A DNA stretch of 64,000 bases from Hyphomicrobium sp. (GTDB lineage: Bacteria > Pseudomonadota > Alphaproteobacteria > Rhizobiales > Hyphomicrobiaceae): positions 124,001 through 188,000 of the forward strand of contig JAIEMV010000004.1 in the NCBI GenBank assembly GCA_019751875.1, given 5' to 3'. Shown here one piece after another: positions 44,293 through 53,626 of the stretch. The notes under the pieces are model-generated. The model was not told the DNA's origin, made no database searches, and saw nothing but the letters and a program-made list of their open reading frames with translations. Within the stretch, counting starts at the first letter, position 1. Each line of letters begins with the position of its first letter. The position numbers and the translations under genes were made by a program.

Positions 44293-45312
44293 ATGAACGG
44301 GTTTATGGGAGCAGTCGGAATGGACACCGTTCAACACTTGACCGCGTTCCAGGGCCGTAGCGGCTTGCTGGCTTGGAGGCTGCTGCTCGCGCTCTATGGT
44401 TGGTTCCTTGTGTGGTTCGGCTTTCAGCAGCCGTTTGCAATCGATGTCGGTAAGCTGAATGGGGCGATATTTCTGATCTGCTTGATGACGGCGGTCCTGC
44501 TGGCACTCTCAGCGGCAAAGCGGCGCCAGGTTGGAGGCCGACATTGGCAGGGGGCCGTGTCGGGCGCTCAGCTGTTCATCGCTGGCTGGCTGTTCCTGTT
44601 ACTCTTCACCCTGTGCGGCTCGGTTCTGACGTACATGGGACAGGCCGTAGCGGCGCCGTTGCAAGACCACACTTTCGCATTTGCCGACGCCGCGCTTGGC
44701 CTGGACTTCGTGCGTTTTCACGCCTGGGTTGGAACAGTGCCGCTTCTGCCGGAGGCGATGTATGCCGCCTATAACAGCTGCATGATACAATTCTTAATCG
44801 TCTTTCTTGCCTGCGCCGTGACGCTCGATAGGGAAAACGCGGCACAGCTGTGCGCGCTGCTCGTCTTGACCATCATCCCGACTATTGTGTTGGCGACGTT
44901 GTGGCCGGCATTGGGATCGTGCGTTTATTTCGAGCCCGTAGCTGAGCCGTTCTCGCATCTCAACCCGTTGGCATGCCGAGAATACCTGCCGCATGTGGAA
45001 AGCCTGAGGAACGGCACGTTCGCCTCATTCGACGTCACCCAGACCATGGGGATCGTGACGTTCCCGTCATTTCATACGGTAATGGCTATCATCGCCACTT
45101 ATACCGTGCGTCACTACAGATCGCTGTTCGTCCCTTTCGCGCTGCTGAACACAATGAACATCCTTTCAACCGTGCCATTAGGCGGCCACTACTTCGTAGA
45201 TGTCCTTGGCGGGGGGGTCATCGCGTTGTCGGCAATTGCCATTGTGCGGTGGAATGCCGCCCGGCTGCCCGACGGAAACGTCCATGGGGTTGCGTCGCCG
45301 GCTGGAGCCTGA
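44293..45312 (+). CDS. PAP2-superfamily membrane phosphatase
   Basis: 339-residue polytopic membrane protein with about six helices and a PAP2 (type 2 phosphatidic acid phosphatase) active site: FPSFHTVMAII (C2 motif with Ser and His) and GGHYFVDVLGGGV (C3 motif with His and Asp). The C1 motif is not obvious. It is related to the inositolphosphotransferase-type PAP2 (Aur1-like) group, which acts on lipid phosphates. The start is taken at ATG 44293; ATG 44323 is also in frame. The specific lipid is unknown. Confidence 0.82.
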   Translation: MNGFMGAVGMDTVQHLTAFQGRSGLLAWRLLLALYGWFLVWFGFQQPFAIDVGKLNGAIFLICLMTAVLLALSAAKRRQVGGRHWQGAVSGAQLFIAGWLFLLLFTLCGSVLTYMGQAVAAPLQDHTFAFADAALGLDFVRFHAWVGTVPLLPEAMYAAYNSCMIQFLIVFLACAVTLDRENAAQLCALLVLTIIPTIVLATLWPALGSCVYFEPVAEPFSHLNPLACREYLPHVESLRNGTFASFDVTQTMGIVTFPSFHTVMAIIATYTVRHYRSLFVPFALLNTMNILSTVPLGGHYFVDVLGGGVIALSAIAIVRWNAARLPDGNVHGVASPAGA

Positions 45313-45442
45313 TGCGGGAGCCCTAAGGCCACTTGGCGCGTCCGAGTCCTTGACTATCTATTGGAAGCGGGGCTGTGTTGCGACCGTTCGGCGGTGCCAT
45401 GCTTGCCGATATTTGGGCTCAATTCTGGGCGAACGGTTGCGC

Positions 45443-46870
45443 ATGAGCGAACGATTTTCCTCTTTGGGCTGGCCGCGGTCTGTGATCGCACGGCCGCGAC
45501 GCGCCGCCGTGGCTCTTGCTGCCATGGCGGCATCTCTCGTTTCCGTGCTGACCCCCGCGCCTGCTTTTGCGCAGGGACTGCCGCTGATCCGTGACACCGA
45601 GATCGAGAACCTGCTCAACGACTACGCGCGTCCCATCTTCAAGGCGGCTGGGCTTGGAAGCGGCCGGGTCGCTGTGCGCATCGTCAACAACGAGAATTTC
45701 AATGCGTTCGTCGTCGATGGGCGGAGCGTGTACATCCACACGGGCGCGCTGATGCAGGCGCAGCGGCCAAACGAAGTCATTGGCGTGCTCGCGCATGAGG
45801 CAGGTCACATTGCAGGTGGCCACATGGCGGCACTGCGCGCTCGCATCTCTCAGGATCAGACGCGTGCCCTCATCGCGCAGATTCTCGGTCTCGGCCTCAT
45901 GGTGGCTGGTGGCGTGGCCGGCGGCGATAGCGGCCGTGATCTCGGCGGCGCTGGTCAGAGCGTGCTCTCGGGCGGCAACGAACTGATCATGCGAGGACTT
46001 ACAGCCGAGCGGCGATCTCAGGAGTCGGCGGCCGATCAGGCTGGCCTCAGCTATCTCAACGCAACGGGGCAATCCGGCCAGGGCATGCTGACGACTTTCG
46101 AGCGGTTCGCCGGCCAGGAGCTTTTCTCCGACCAGAACCGGGATCCGTTTGCGCGCACTCATCCGGTTGCCACCGATCGTCTTGCGCGCTTGCGACAGCT
46201 GGTTGAGACCAGTCCGAACTACGGCGTGACGGATTCACCGGTCCTTCAATTGCGCCACGACATGATGCGCGCCAAGCTTTCCGGGTACATCGAGAACCCA
46301 CAGACCGTGTTCAACAGATACCCGTCTTCGGACCAGAGCTTGCCGGCGAAATATGCGCGCGCGACCGCGCGCTTCCGCATGGGCGGCGGCGGTCTGGAGG
46401 CGGCGCTGGCGGAGGCTGATCAGCTGATCAAGCTTGAGCCCCAGAACCCTTATTTCTATGAGCTGAAGGCCGACTTCCTCCAGAAGAGCGGACGGTTTGC
46501 CGAGTCCATCCCGCTGCTACGCAAGGCTGTGCAGCTTTCGAACGGCGAGGCGCCGCTCATCTCCGTGCAGCTGGCACAGAGCATGATTCAATCCAAGCAG
46601 CCGGCCTTGCTCGACGAGGCGATCACCATTCTGCGCAAGGCGATCACGCGAGAAGGTGAGAACGCGATGGCGTACAATATGCTGGGCCAAGCCTATTACG
46701 ATAAGGGATTGACCCCCCAGGCCGAACTGGCGCGGGCGCAAGGATTGTTCTATTTCGGCGCCATTAAGCAGGCACAGGAGTTCGCGCGCCGCGCGCAAGG
46801 AGCACTCAAGCCAGGCAGCCCTGAATGGGTCAAGGCCGATGACATTCTGAACTACAAGCCGCAGACCTGA
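45443..46870 (+). CDS. BepA-like M48 metalloprotease with TPR domain
   Basis: 475-residue periplasmic protease/chaperone of the YfgC/BepA type, which controls assembly or removal of outer-membrane proteins. A signal peptide (residues about 10-45, ending PAFAQG) precedes an M48 domain with the zinc motif HEAGH in VLAHEAGHIAGGH and the third ligand in SQESAADQAG. The C-terminal 170 residues contain TPR-like helix pairs (ALAEADQLIKLEPQNPYFYEL and so on). ATG 45443 is used; the open frame from 45200 is not supported. The order M48-dsbA-aroQ-accBC is typical of Hyphomicrobiales. Confidence 0.9.
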   Translation: MSERFSSLGWPRSVIARPRRAAVALAAMAASLVSVLTPAPAFAQGLPLIRDTEIENLLNDYARPIFKAAGLGSGRVAVRIVNNENFNAFVVDGRSVYIHTGALMQAQRPNEVIGVLAHEAGHIAGGHMAALRARISQDQTRALIAQILGLGLMVAGGVAGGDSGRDLGGAGQSVLSGGNELIMRGLTAERRSQESAADQAGLSYLNATGQSGQGMLTTFERFAGQELFSDQNRDPFARTHPVATDRLARLRQLVETSPNYGVTDSPVLQLRHDMMRAKLSGYIENPQTVFNRYPSSDQSLPAKYARATARFRMGGGGLEAALAEADQLIKLEPQNPYFYELKADFLQKSGRFAESIPLLRKAVQLSNGEAPLISVQLAQSMIQSKQPALLDEAITILRKAITREGENAMAYNMLGQAYYDKGLTPQAELARAQGLFYFGAIKQAQEFARRAQGALKPGSPEWVKADDILNYKPQT

Positions 46871-46938
46871 TAAACGGGGTCTTACTTCATCGTCTCGCGT
46901 CGGCATTTGCCAGCGCCTCAGAAAAACGAGCTTTCCTC

Positions 46939-47778
46939 ATGGCCGACATTTCGCCTTCCTCGCAGAACAACGGACCCACGGGACGCCCGTCACGAACGGC
47001 TGTGGCTGCGCTCATTATCGCGGTCGCTCTTTCAGCCGGGTTCCTGCTCCTCGGCCCATTGCGGGTTAGCACGGTGGCTGCCGACACATCGATGTTCACC
47101 GATCCCCAGAAGCGCGGCATCGAGCAGATCGTGAAAGATTACCTGCTGCAGAACCCGCAGGTACTGATCGAAGTGCAAGCTGCGCTCGAACAAAAGATGG
47201 CTCGGGAAGAGGCCGATCGAACTAAAGCTCTCGTGGCTGAGAACGCCAAGGAGATCTATCGCCATCCGGACGCGCCGGTCGCCGGCAATCCGGACGGCGA
47301 CATCACAGTCGTCGAGTTCTTCGATTACAACTGTGGGTACTGCAAGCGCGGCTTTCACAACATCCGCGAACTTATCGAGAAGGACAGCAACGTTCGTGTG
47401 GTCTTCAAAGAGCTTCCCATTCTGAGCAAGGACTCGGAGGAGGCGTCGAAAATTGCGCTGGCTGCGCGCGCGCAGGGCAAATACTGGGAAATGCATCAGG
47501 CCCTGATCGACAGCAAGGGCCGCGTGACGGAAGCTTTCGCGTTGGAGACCGCAGGCAAGCTCGGCTTGGATGTGGAAAAACTGAAAGCAGACAAGAACTC
47601 GGACGCGGTGAAGGGCGAGTTAGCTCGTGTCGAGGCTTTGGCCCGGAAAATGAACATCAGCGGCACGCCACACTTTCTGGTCGGTAGCGAGGCCATCGGC
47701 GGTGCGCCGGAAGACTTGCTCGACCAGCTGACGGCAAAGATCGCCGCCCTGCGCCAGTCGGGTTGCGCCTACTGCTGA
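46939..47778 (+). CDS. DsbA-family thiol:disulfide interchange protein with extra C-terminal CxxC
   Basis: 279-residue periplasmic oxidoreductase. The N-terminal hydrophobic segment (residues 20-40) is a signal peptide or anchor. Residues 50-105 form a helical domain seen in DsbA/Scs-like proteins (MFTDPQKRGIEQIVKDYLLQNPQVLIEVQ). The thioredoxin-fold part has the active site CGYC (Cys132, Cys135) in FFDYNCGYCKRG and the cis-Pro loop in SGTPHFLVG. Unusually, the protein ends in GCAYC, so a second CxxC (Cys276, Cys279) forms the very C-terminus. It is 69 bases after the M48 gene. It could supply disulfides or isomerase activity for envelope proteins. Confidence 0.9.
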   Translation: MADISPSSQNNGPTGRPSRTAVAALIIAVALSAGFLLLGPLRVSTVAADTSMFTDPQKRGIEQIVKDYLLQNPQVLIEVQAALEQKMAREEADRTKALVAENAKEIYRHPDAPVAGNPDGDITVVEFFDYNCGYCKRGFHNIRELIEKDSNVRVVFKELPILSKDSEEASKIALAARAQGKYWEMHQALIDSKGRVTEAFALETAGKLGLDVEKLKADKNSDAVKGELARVEALARKMNISGTPHFLVGSEAIGGAPEDLLDQLTAKIAALRQSGCAYC

Positions 47779-48000
47779 GCGAGCCTTGGCTGCAGCACCG
47801 CAGCATTTTCATGCAAAGTTCTGGCGGGTAACACGATTTTCCCACTGCTGCCTCGTTGCGCAGCCGGCTCAAACTCTTTCGTCGCCTTTGGAAAGCTGCT
47901 AGACCCCCGGGTTGTACGGAATAGGCGGGCAAGGCGGGGAGCGATCCGGCTGGCTGGCTCGCCCAGCGCCGTACTCCCGCCTGTTCTTATTTTCGGTCCC

Positions 48001-48453
48001 ATGACAAAGCCGGTCTATATCCTCAACGGACCCAACCTGAACCTGCTCGGTCAGCGCGAGCCGGCGATCTATGGCCGTGACACGCTTGCGGACATCGAGA
48101 CGTTGGCGAAGTCCCGGGGAAAGGCTCTCGGTCTAGGAATTGATTTTCGACAATCGAACGTCGAGGGCGAACTGATCGGCTGGGTGCAGGAGGCGCGGAC
48201 CGCCGCATCGGCCATCATTATCAACGCCGCCGGCCTGACCCACACGTCAGTAGCGCTTCTGGACGCACTCCAGGCCTGCGAACTGCCGATCGTTGAAGTC
48301 CATCTCTCAAACATTTTTCGGCGCGACAGCTTCCGGCAGCACTCCTACGTATCGCTCGCCGCGACCGGTGTAATCTGCGGGCTGGGTGCGAAAGGCTACG
48401 AACTCGCACTCGAAGCCGTCCGCGGCATCCTCGACAGAAAGTCTGCGGCGTGA
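48001..48453 (+). CDS. aroQ: 3-dehydroquinate dehydratase, type II
   Basis: 150-residue type II dehydroquinase, third enzyme of the shikimate pathway. The lid and active-site motifs are visible: [17 protein letters not shown] (with the catalytic Tyr), [17 protein letters not shown] and [19 protein letters not shown]. Length is normal for the family. It precedes accB; an accB start at 48450 would overlap its stop, but a start at 48531 is better supported. Confidence 0.96.
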   Translation: MTKPVYILNGPNLNLLGQREPAIYGRDTLADIETLAKSRGKALGLGIDFRQSNVEGELIGWVQEARTAASAIIINAAGLTHTSVALLDALQACELPIVEVHLSNIFRRDSFRQHSYVSLAATGVICGLGAKGYELALEAVRGILDRKSAA

Positions 48454-48530
48454 CCGCAATGAGCAAAAAGTCAACGGCCAAGAAAACGCCGCGGCGAGGC
48501 AAGCCGCGGCCGAATAAGGTGAGACGGACC

Positions 48531-49004
48531 ATGACGGGCAAAGACCAGGGCCAACAACAAAGCCCCGAACAGAAGATTATCCGGGATCTGGCGGATCTTC
48601 TGAACGAGACGGGGCTTTCTGAAATCGAGATTGAAAAAGACGGGCTCAAAGTCCGTGTCGCTCGGTCGCTGACGATTACCGCGTCACATGTTGCCACCGT
48701 ACCGGCCGCTGCCGCCACTGCCAGTGCATCGTCGGCCGTACCCGCAGCCGCTATTGATCCGTCCAAACATCCCGGCGCCGTGAAGTCGCCGATGGTCGGC
48801 ACGGCGTACCGCTCACCGGAGCCCTCTGCGCCGCCGTTCATCGAAATCGGCAGCCGGGTGCAGCAGGGCGATACGCTCCTCATTATCGAAGCTATGAAGA
48901 CCATGAACCAAATCCCTGCTCCGAGGTCAGGCACGGTGACGGCGATTTTCTTCGAAAATGGGCAGCCGGTGGAATTCGGCGAGGTTCTCGCGGTCATCGA
49001 ATAA
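48531..49004 (+). CDS. accB: Biotin carboxyl carrier protein of acetyl-CoA carboxylase
   Basis: 157-residue BCCP. The C-terminal biotinyl domain has the biotin lysine in IEAMKTMNQ, and a flexible Ala/Pro/Ser linker precedes it. The N-terminal helices [22 protein letters not shown] are typical. ATG 48531 is chosen because AAGGTGAG lies eight bases upstream and the length fits. An open frame runs back to GTG 48450 and would add a very basic tail ([17 protein letters not shown]); this is possible because GTGA overlaps the aroQ stop, but is less likely. It pairs with accC 83 bases downstream. Confidence 0.93.
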   Translation: MTGKDQGQQQSPEQKIIRDLADLLNETGLSEIEIEKDGLKVRVARSLTITASHVATVPAAAATASASSAVPAAAIDPSKHPGAVKSPMVGTAYRSPEPSAPPFIEIGSRVQQGDTLLIIEAMKTMNQIPAPRSGTVTAIFFENGQPVEFGEVLAVIE

Positions 49005-49087
49005 GGGAGGGCATCGACCCGGCAGGGCAGACCGGTTGCGCTTGGCGCTCCGACTGTCCGCATCCCGGGGTCGCTGCCGGATAAGAC

Positions 49088-50428
49088 ATGTTCGACAAAG
49101 TTCTGATCGCAAACCGGGGTGAAATTGCACTGCGCATCCAACGCGCCTGCAAGGAACTCGGCATTGCCACGGTTGCCGTCCATTCGACTGCGGACGCTGA
49201 CGCCATGCACGTCCGTCTCGCCGACGAGAGCGTGTGCATCGGACCGCCCACATCGTCTGACAGCTACCTCAATATCCCTCGCCTTCTGGCCGCCTGTGAA
49301 ATCACCGGCGCCGACGCCGTGCATCCGGGCTACGGCTTCCTATCGGAAAACGCGCGGTTTGCGGAAATCCTGGAAGAGCACAACATCACCTTTATCGGCC
49401 CCACATCGGAACATATCCGCATCATGGGCGATAAAATCCAAGCGAAGGAGACCGCCAAGCGGCTTGGCATCCCTGTGGTTCCGGGTTCGGACGGCGCAGT
49501 GAAGTCCGAGACGGAAGCAATGAAGGTCGCCAAGGGCATGGGCTTCCCCGTGCTCATCAAGGCGACGGCTGGAGGCGGTGGTCGCGGCATGAAGGTTGCC
49601 ACCAGTGCTGACGACTTGCCAATGGCGTTTGCCACCGCACGCTCCGAGGCCAAGGCGGCATTTGGAAACGACAGCGTCTATATCGAGAAGTATCTCACCA
49701 AGCCGCGTCATATCGAAATCCAAGTTTTTGGCGATGGACTTGGAAACGCCGTGCATCTGGGCGAGCGTGACTGTTCGCTCCAGCGACGGCACCAGAAGGT
49801 TTTCGAGGAAGCGCCTTCGCCCGCCATCAACGCGGAATCACGCAAGCGCATCGGCCAGACCGTCGCTCAGGCCATGCAGATGATCAAGTATCGCGGCGCC
49901 GGCACGGTGGAGTTTCTCTACGAAGACGGCGAGTTCTACTTCATCGAGATGAACACGCGGATCCAGGTCGAGCATCCGGTCACGGAAGCGATCACAGGAA
50001 TTGATCTCGTGCTGGAGCAGATCCGCGTGGCATCGGGGGCCGGGCTATCCTTCAAGCAGGACGACATCATTCTCTCCGGGCATGCCATCGAATGCCGCAT
50101 TAATGCAGAAAATCCGCGGACGTTCCGTCCATCGCCCGGCCAGATCACCTATTGGCATCCGCCTGGAGGACTTGGCATCCGCGTCGATAGCGGCGCGTAC
50201 CAGGGCTATCGCATTCCGCCCTATTACGACAGTCTGATCGGGAAGCTCATCGTGCACGGTAAGACGCGCAACGAGTGCATGATGCGCTTGAAAAGGGCGC
50301 TCTCCGAGTTTGTCATCGATGGCGTCGAGACGACAATTCCGCTGTTCCACGAACTTGTTCGGCACCCCGATGTGGTGAACGGCATGTACGATATTCACTG
50401 GTTGGAAAAATATCTCGGCAAGTCCTGA
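49088..50428 (+). CDS. accC: Biotin carboxylase of acetyl-CoA carboxylase
   Basis: 446-residue biotin carboxylase, which carboxylates the biotin on AccB with ATP and bicarbonate. The ATP-grasp Gly-rich loop is KATAGGGGRGMKV, and the catalytic region is IEMNTRIQVEHPVTE. The N-terminus VLIANRGEIALRI is typical. Length is normal. ATG 49088. It follows accB and precedes an FkbM methyltransferase, which in related genomes is not usual at this point; aat normally follows. Confidence 0.97.
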   Translation: MFDKVLIANRGEIALRIQRACKELGIATVAVHSTADADAMHVRLADESVCIGPPTSSDSYLNIPRLLAACEITGADAVHPGYGFLSENARFAEILEEHNITFIGPTSEHIRIMGDKIQAKETAKRLGIPVVPGSDGAVKSETEAMKVAKGMGFPVLIKATAGGGGRGMKVATSADDLPMAFATARSEAKAAFGNDSVYIEKYLTKPRHIEIQVFGDGLGNAVHLGERDCSLQRRHQKVFEEAPSPAINAESRKRIGQTVAQAMQMIKYRGAGTVEFLYEDGEFYFIEMNTRIQVEHPVTEAITGIDLVLEQIRVASGAGLSFKQDDIILSGHAIECRINAENPRTFRPSPGQITYWHPPGGLGIRVDSGAYQGYRIPPYYDSLIGKLIVHGKTRNECMMRLKRALSEFVIDGVETTIPLFHELVRHPDVVNGMYDIHWLEKYLGKS

Positions 50429-50453
50429 ATGGCTTCCGGCACGAGGAGCACAC

Positions 50454-51284
50454 GTGGCCGACAGCGACGCCCCGTTCGGGACCTATCAGCCGACAGCTTT
50501 CGAGGCGCGCCTCATTGCAATTGGACGGCGCCTTCCGCCGACGAAAGTCGGAAAGCGCGCGGGTTCGTTCATTCGCTCGGCGATGCGGCGGCTCAGGCAC
50601 GACCCGCTCGATCTCGAGGTGCTTGGTCAGAAGATGCGTCTGCACGCTGGCAACAACGCCTGCGAAAAGCGCCTCATCGTCACTCCGCAGTTCTTCGATC
50701 CGACCGAACTCGGCTTCCTGAAATCCCGGCTCCATCCCTCATTCACGTTTCTAGATATCGGCAGCAACGTCGGTGCCTATAGCGTTTTCGTGGCGAAGAA
50801 TGCAGGGCCGGACGCACGCGTAATCGCCGTTGACCCGAACGCCATTGTTCTAACGCGCCTTGCCTTCAACGCGGCGGCAAATGGACTTGAGAATATCGTT
50901 GCCGTGCAGGCCGGAATTGCGGACGTGGACGGGGAGATGGAATTCGCACTTGAGGAGACGAATATGGGCGGCTCCTCCCTGCAGCTCGATCGTGATGCGC
51001 GGGGCGGCAAGACCATTTTCAAGGTGCCGGTGAGAACACTGGTCAGCCTCGTGAGCGAAGCCGGTTTCGACCGCGTGGATGCCATCAAGATCGACGTCGA
51101 AGGGTTTGAGGACAAGGTCCTTGTTCCCTATCTCTCTTCGGTTCCACGCAGTCTCTTCCCCCATTCGGTCATATTGGAGGCCAACATCGGAAGTTGGCAG
51201 TCCGATCTCATCGGGGTCTTGAAAAACGCCGGCTATCAGACTTCGGGCCAGCTTGCGCACAATGGGATCTTTGTCTTGGCATGA
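50454..51284 (+). CDS. FkbM-family methyltransferase
   Basis: 276-residue SAM-dependent methyltransferase of the FkbM type. The SAM-binding motif I is FLDIGSNVGAYSVF, followed by VIAVDPNAIVL (motif II) and DAIKIDVEGFEDKVL, a hallmark of the family. The substrate is unknown; many FkbM proteins act on sugars or small polar molecules in polysaccharide or glycolipid synthesis. GTG 50454 is preceded by GAGGAG six bases upstream. It sits 25 bases after accC and 96 bases before aat and so appears inserted in an otherwise conserved gene order. Confidence 0.85.
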   Translation: MADSDAPFGTYQPTAFEARLIAIGRRLPPTKVGKRAGSFIRSAMRRLRHDPLDLEVLGQKMRLHAGNNACEKRLIVTPQFFDPTELGFLKSRLHPSFTFLDIGSNVGAYSVFVAKNAGPDARVIAVDPNAIVLTRLAFNAAANGLENIVAVQAGIADVDGEMEFALEETNMGGSSLQLDRDARGGKTIFKVPVRTLVSLVSEAGFDRVDAIKIDVEGFEDKVLVPYLSSVPRSLFPHSVILEANIGSWQSDLIGVLKNAGYQTSGQLAHNGIFVLA

Positions 51285-51380
51285 ATTCACGCGCGTTGGC
51301 ATATTCAGCCCCGGCTCGCAATTTCTGGGGAAGGTCGCTAAACTCTACGCCGAGACGGTAAAGCAGAGGCATTCCCGCCG

Positions 51381-52058
51381 ATGTCGCGTGACGACATCCT
51401 GATCGAGATCACACCGCAGGTCCTGATGAAGGCCTACGCTTGCGGGATCTTTCCCATGGCGGAAAGTGCCGATGATCCTGCGCTGCACTGGATCGAGCCG
51501 CAGAACCGCGGGGTCCTCCCACTCGATGCGGTTCATGTACCATCGCGATTGCGCAAGACCATTCGCTCGACCCACCTGAAGGTGCGTATCGACACCGACT
51601 ACGAGGGTGTGATCGATGGCTGCGCCGGTTCGCGCGAAGGGCGGGACTCGACTTGGATCAATGGGCGAATTCGAGCGCTTTACCGTGAACTATTCAGGCT
51701 CGGCCATTGTCATACGGTCGAGGTCTGGAACGACGATCGGCTTGTCGGCGGCCTCTATGGCGTGGCGCTCGACGGCGTGTTTTTCGGCGAAAGCATGTTC
51801 TCCTACGAGCGCGATGCTTCCAAGATCGCCCTTGTTTATCTCGCCGCACGGCTCATTCATGGCGGCTTTCGTCTCCTCGACACGCAATTTGTAACTGAGC
51901 ATCTGAAGCAGTTCGGCACGATTGAAATCGATCGCAGTGCATTTCATCGGCGGCTCGAACAGGCGCTCGGTCAGTTCGCCGACTTCAACCGCCTATCGAT
52001 CGACGCATCGCCTGAGGACATCTTGCGCATCATCGCTGCTGCGCACCGCAGCACGTAA
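51381..52058 (+). CDS. aat: Leucyl/phenylalanyl-tRNA-protein transferase
   Basis: 225-residue Aat, which adds Leu or Phe from aminoacyl-tRNA to basic N-termini of proteins and so marks them for ClpAP. Characteristic segments are [81 protein letters not shown]. Length fits the alphaproteobacterial form. The gene is followed by 155 bases before pgi. Confidence 0.95.
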   Translation: MSRDDILIEITPQVLMKAYACGIFPMAESADDPALHWIEPQNRGVLPLDAVHVPSRLRKTIRSTHLKVRIDTDYEGVIDGCAGSREGRDSTWINGRIRALYRELFRLGHCHTVEVWNDDRLVGGLYGVALDGVFFGESMFSYERDASKIALVYLAARLIHGGFRLLDTQFVTEHLKQFGTIEIDRSAFHRRLEQALGQFADFNRLSIDASPEDILRIIAAAHRST

Positions 52059-52213
52059 CTCAAGGCCGGCTGATCAGCAACCGGAATTCCTTAAGGTTCA
52101 TCCTGGTTTCAAAGCGACGGGACGGTGACGCCGTTTCGCTTTTTTGGCTCTTGGCGGGATGGGCAAAACCCGTTACCGCAAGGAACCATTCAACGTCTCC
52201 GAGGAGGAGTTTC

Positions 52214-53548
52214 GTGTCCGAGACCGCTGGCTACGTGCAGGACATTTCTGGCTGCCTCGATCGCTCCATCGGAGCGCATGGATTGGAGCGCAACTCGCTG
52301 GATGCGTGGCTCAACAAGGCGGAAGCTGCGCTCGAACATCTGCGCGCCGACTACGCCAACGCAACGCTTCCTCTCCTGCGCATTGTCGAAGAAACAGCGG
52401 ATATCGATGCGGCGGAAGCTGCTCTTGCCAAGCTCTCAGAGGGTGCCGACACGATCGTTTTCTTCGGTACCGGCGGTTCAAGCCTCGGCGGCCAGACGCT
52501 GGCGCAGATCGCGGGCTGGGGCATTCCGCACACCGCGGCGAAGGCGCCGCACAGCCGTCCTCGCATTCGCTTCTACGACAATCTTGACGGCGGCACGCTT
52601 GAAGCTCTTTTGGCTGCGACGGACCTTAGGAAGACGCGCTTCATCGTGACATCGAAATCAGGTGGGACGGTTGAAACTTTGGCGCAGGCGATCGCGACGA
52701 TCTCGGCCATCCAAGAGGCGGGGCTCGGCGATCACATCCCGTCGCTGTTCCTCGGCATCACGGAGCCGGATGCGCCGGGCCGATCGAATGGCTTGCGGGC
52801 GCTGTTTCAATCCCTGAGCATCCCTCTGCTTGAACATCACACAGGAATTGGCGGACGCTTCTCGTGTCTCACCAATGTCGGCTTGCTGCCGGCGATGGCG
52901 CGCGGACTTGATGCGCGCGAGATTCGCGCAGGCGCACGGAGGATTTTGCAGCCGATGCTCGATGCTGCACCGGCGGCCGACATCCCGTTCGCCGCCGGCG
53001 CGGCAACGATGGTGGCCCTATCCAAGGATCGCGGCATTCGCTCGCTCGTCCTGATGCCCTACTCCGATCGCCTCGGAAAACTTGCCGACTGGTACGTTCA
53101 GCTTTGGGCGGAAAGCCTCGGCAAGGGTGGGGAAGGTACAACGCCCATCCCCGCGGTCGGTCCGGTCGATCAGCACAGCCAGTTGCAGTTGTTCATGGAT
53201 GGGCCGCGCGAGATCGCCACGACCATCCTTCGGCTGTCGCCCAAAGGTTCGGGACCCATTGTCGACAAATCGCTCGCTGGAAAGGCCGGCATCGGTTTCA
53301 TCGGCGGCAAAGCGATCGGCGACATCGTCGATGCGCAAGGTCACGCCATCGCCGAGGCCCTGAACAAGGCCGGGCGGCCCGTGCGCACAATCGACGTGGC
53401 ACACCTGAACGCGCATTCTGCAGGCGCCCTTCTTATGCATTTCATGATGGAGACCATCGTGGCGGGGCATCTTCTCGACCTCGATCCCTTCGATCAGCCG
53501 GCTGTGGAATTGGCAAAAGTTCTGACAAAACAGCGACTCGGCGCTTGA
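52214..53548 (+). CDS. pgi: Glucose-6-phosphate isomerase
   Basis: 444-residue phosphoglucose isomerase, shorter than the 540-residue E. coli type but of the normal length for the smaller group found in Hyphomicrobiales. Core motifs: FFGTGGSSLGGQTLAQ, FIVTSKSGGTVETLAQA (sugar-phosphate loop), GGRFSCLTNVGLLP and VGPVDQHSQLQLFMDG. GTG 52214 is chosen because GGAGGAG lies five bases upstream; the frame opens at 52151. It links glycolysis/gluconeogenesis and precursors of polysaccharides. Confidence 0.92.
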   Translation: MSETAGYVQDISGCLDRSIGAHGLERNSLDAWLNKAEAALEHLRADYANATLPLLRIVEETADIDAAEAALAKLSEGADTIVFFGTGGSSLGGQTLAQIAGWGIPHTAAKAPHSRPRIRFYDNLDGGTLEALLAATDLRKTRFIVTSKSGGTVETLAQAIATISAIQEAGLGDHIPSLFLGITEPDAPGRSNGLRALFQSLSIPLLEHHTGIGGRFSCLTNVGLLPAMARGLDAREIRAGARRILQPMLDAAPAADIPFAAGAATMVALSKDRGIRSLVLMPYSDRLGKLADWYVQLWAESLGKGGEGTTPIPAVGPVDQHSQLQLFMDGPREIATTILRLSPKGSGPIVDKSLAGKAGIGFIGGKAIGDIVDAQGHAIAEALNKAGRPVRTIDVAHLNAHSAGALLMHFMMETIVAGHLLDLDPFDQPAVELAKVLTKQRLGA

Positions 53549-53626
53549 AACTGTTGACCTTCATCGCCTCCGCCTGCCGCTGGCGCGCCCTCTTTGCTAA
53601 GGAGGGTGATCGCAGGAGATTCGCCC

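Noticed and set aside
48450-48530. Extended AccB with a basic N-terminal tail from GTG 48450
   Set aside because: The GTGA overlap with aroQ is suggestive, but the start at 48531 has a good ribosome site and gives normal AccB length.
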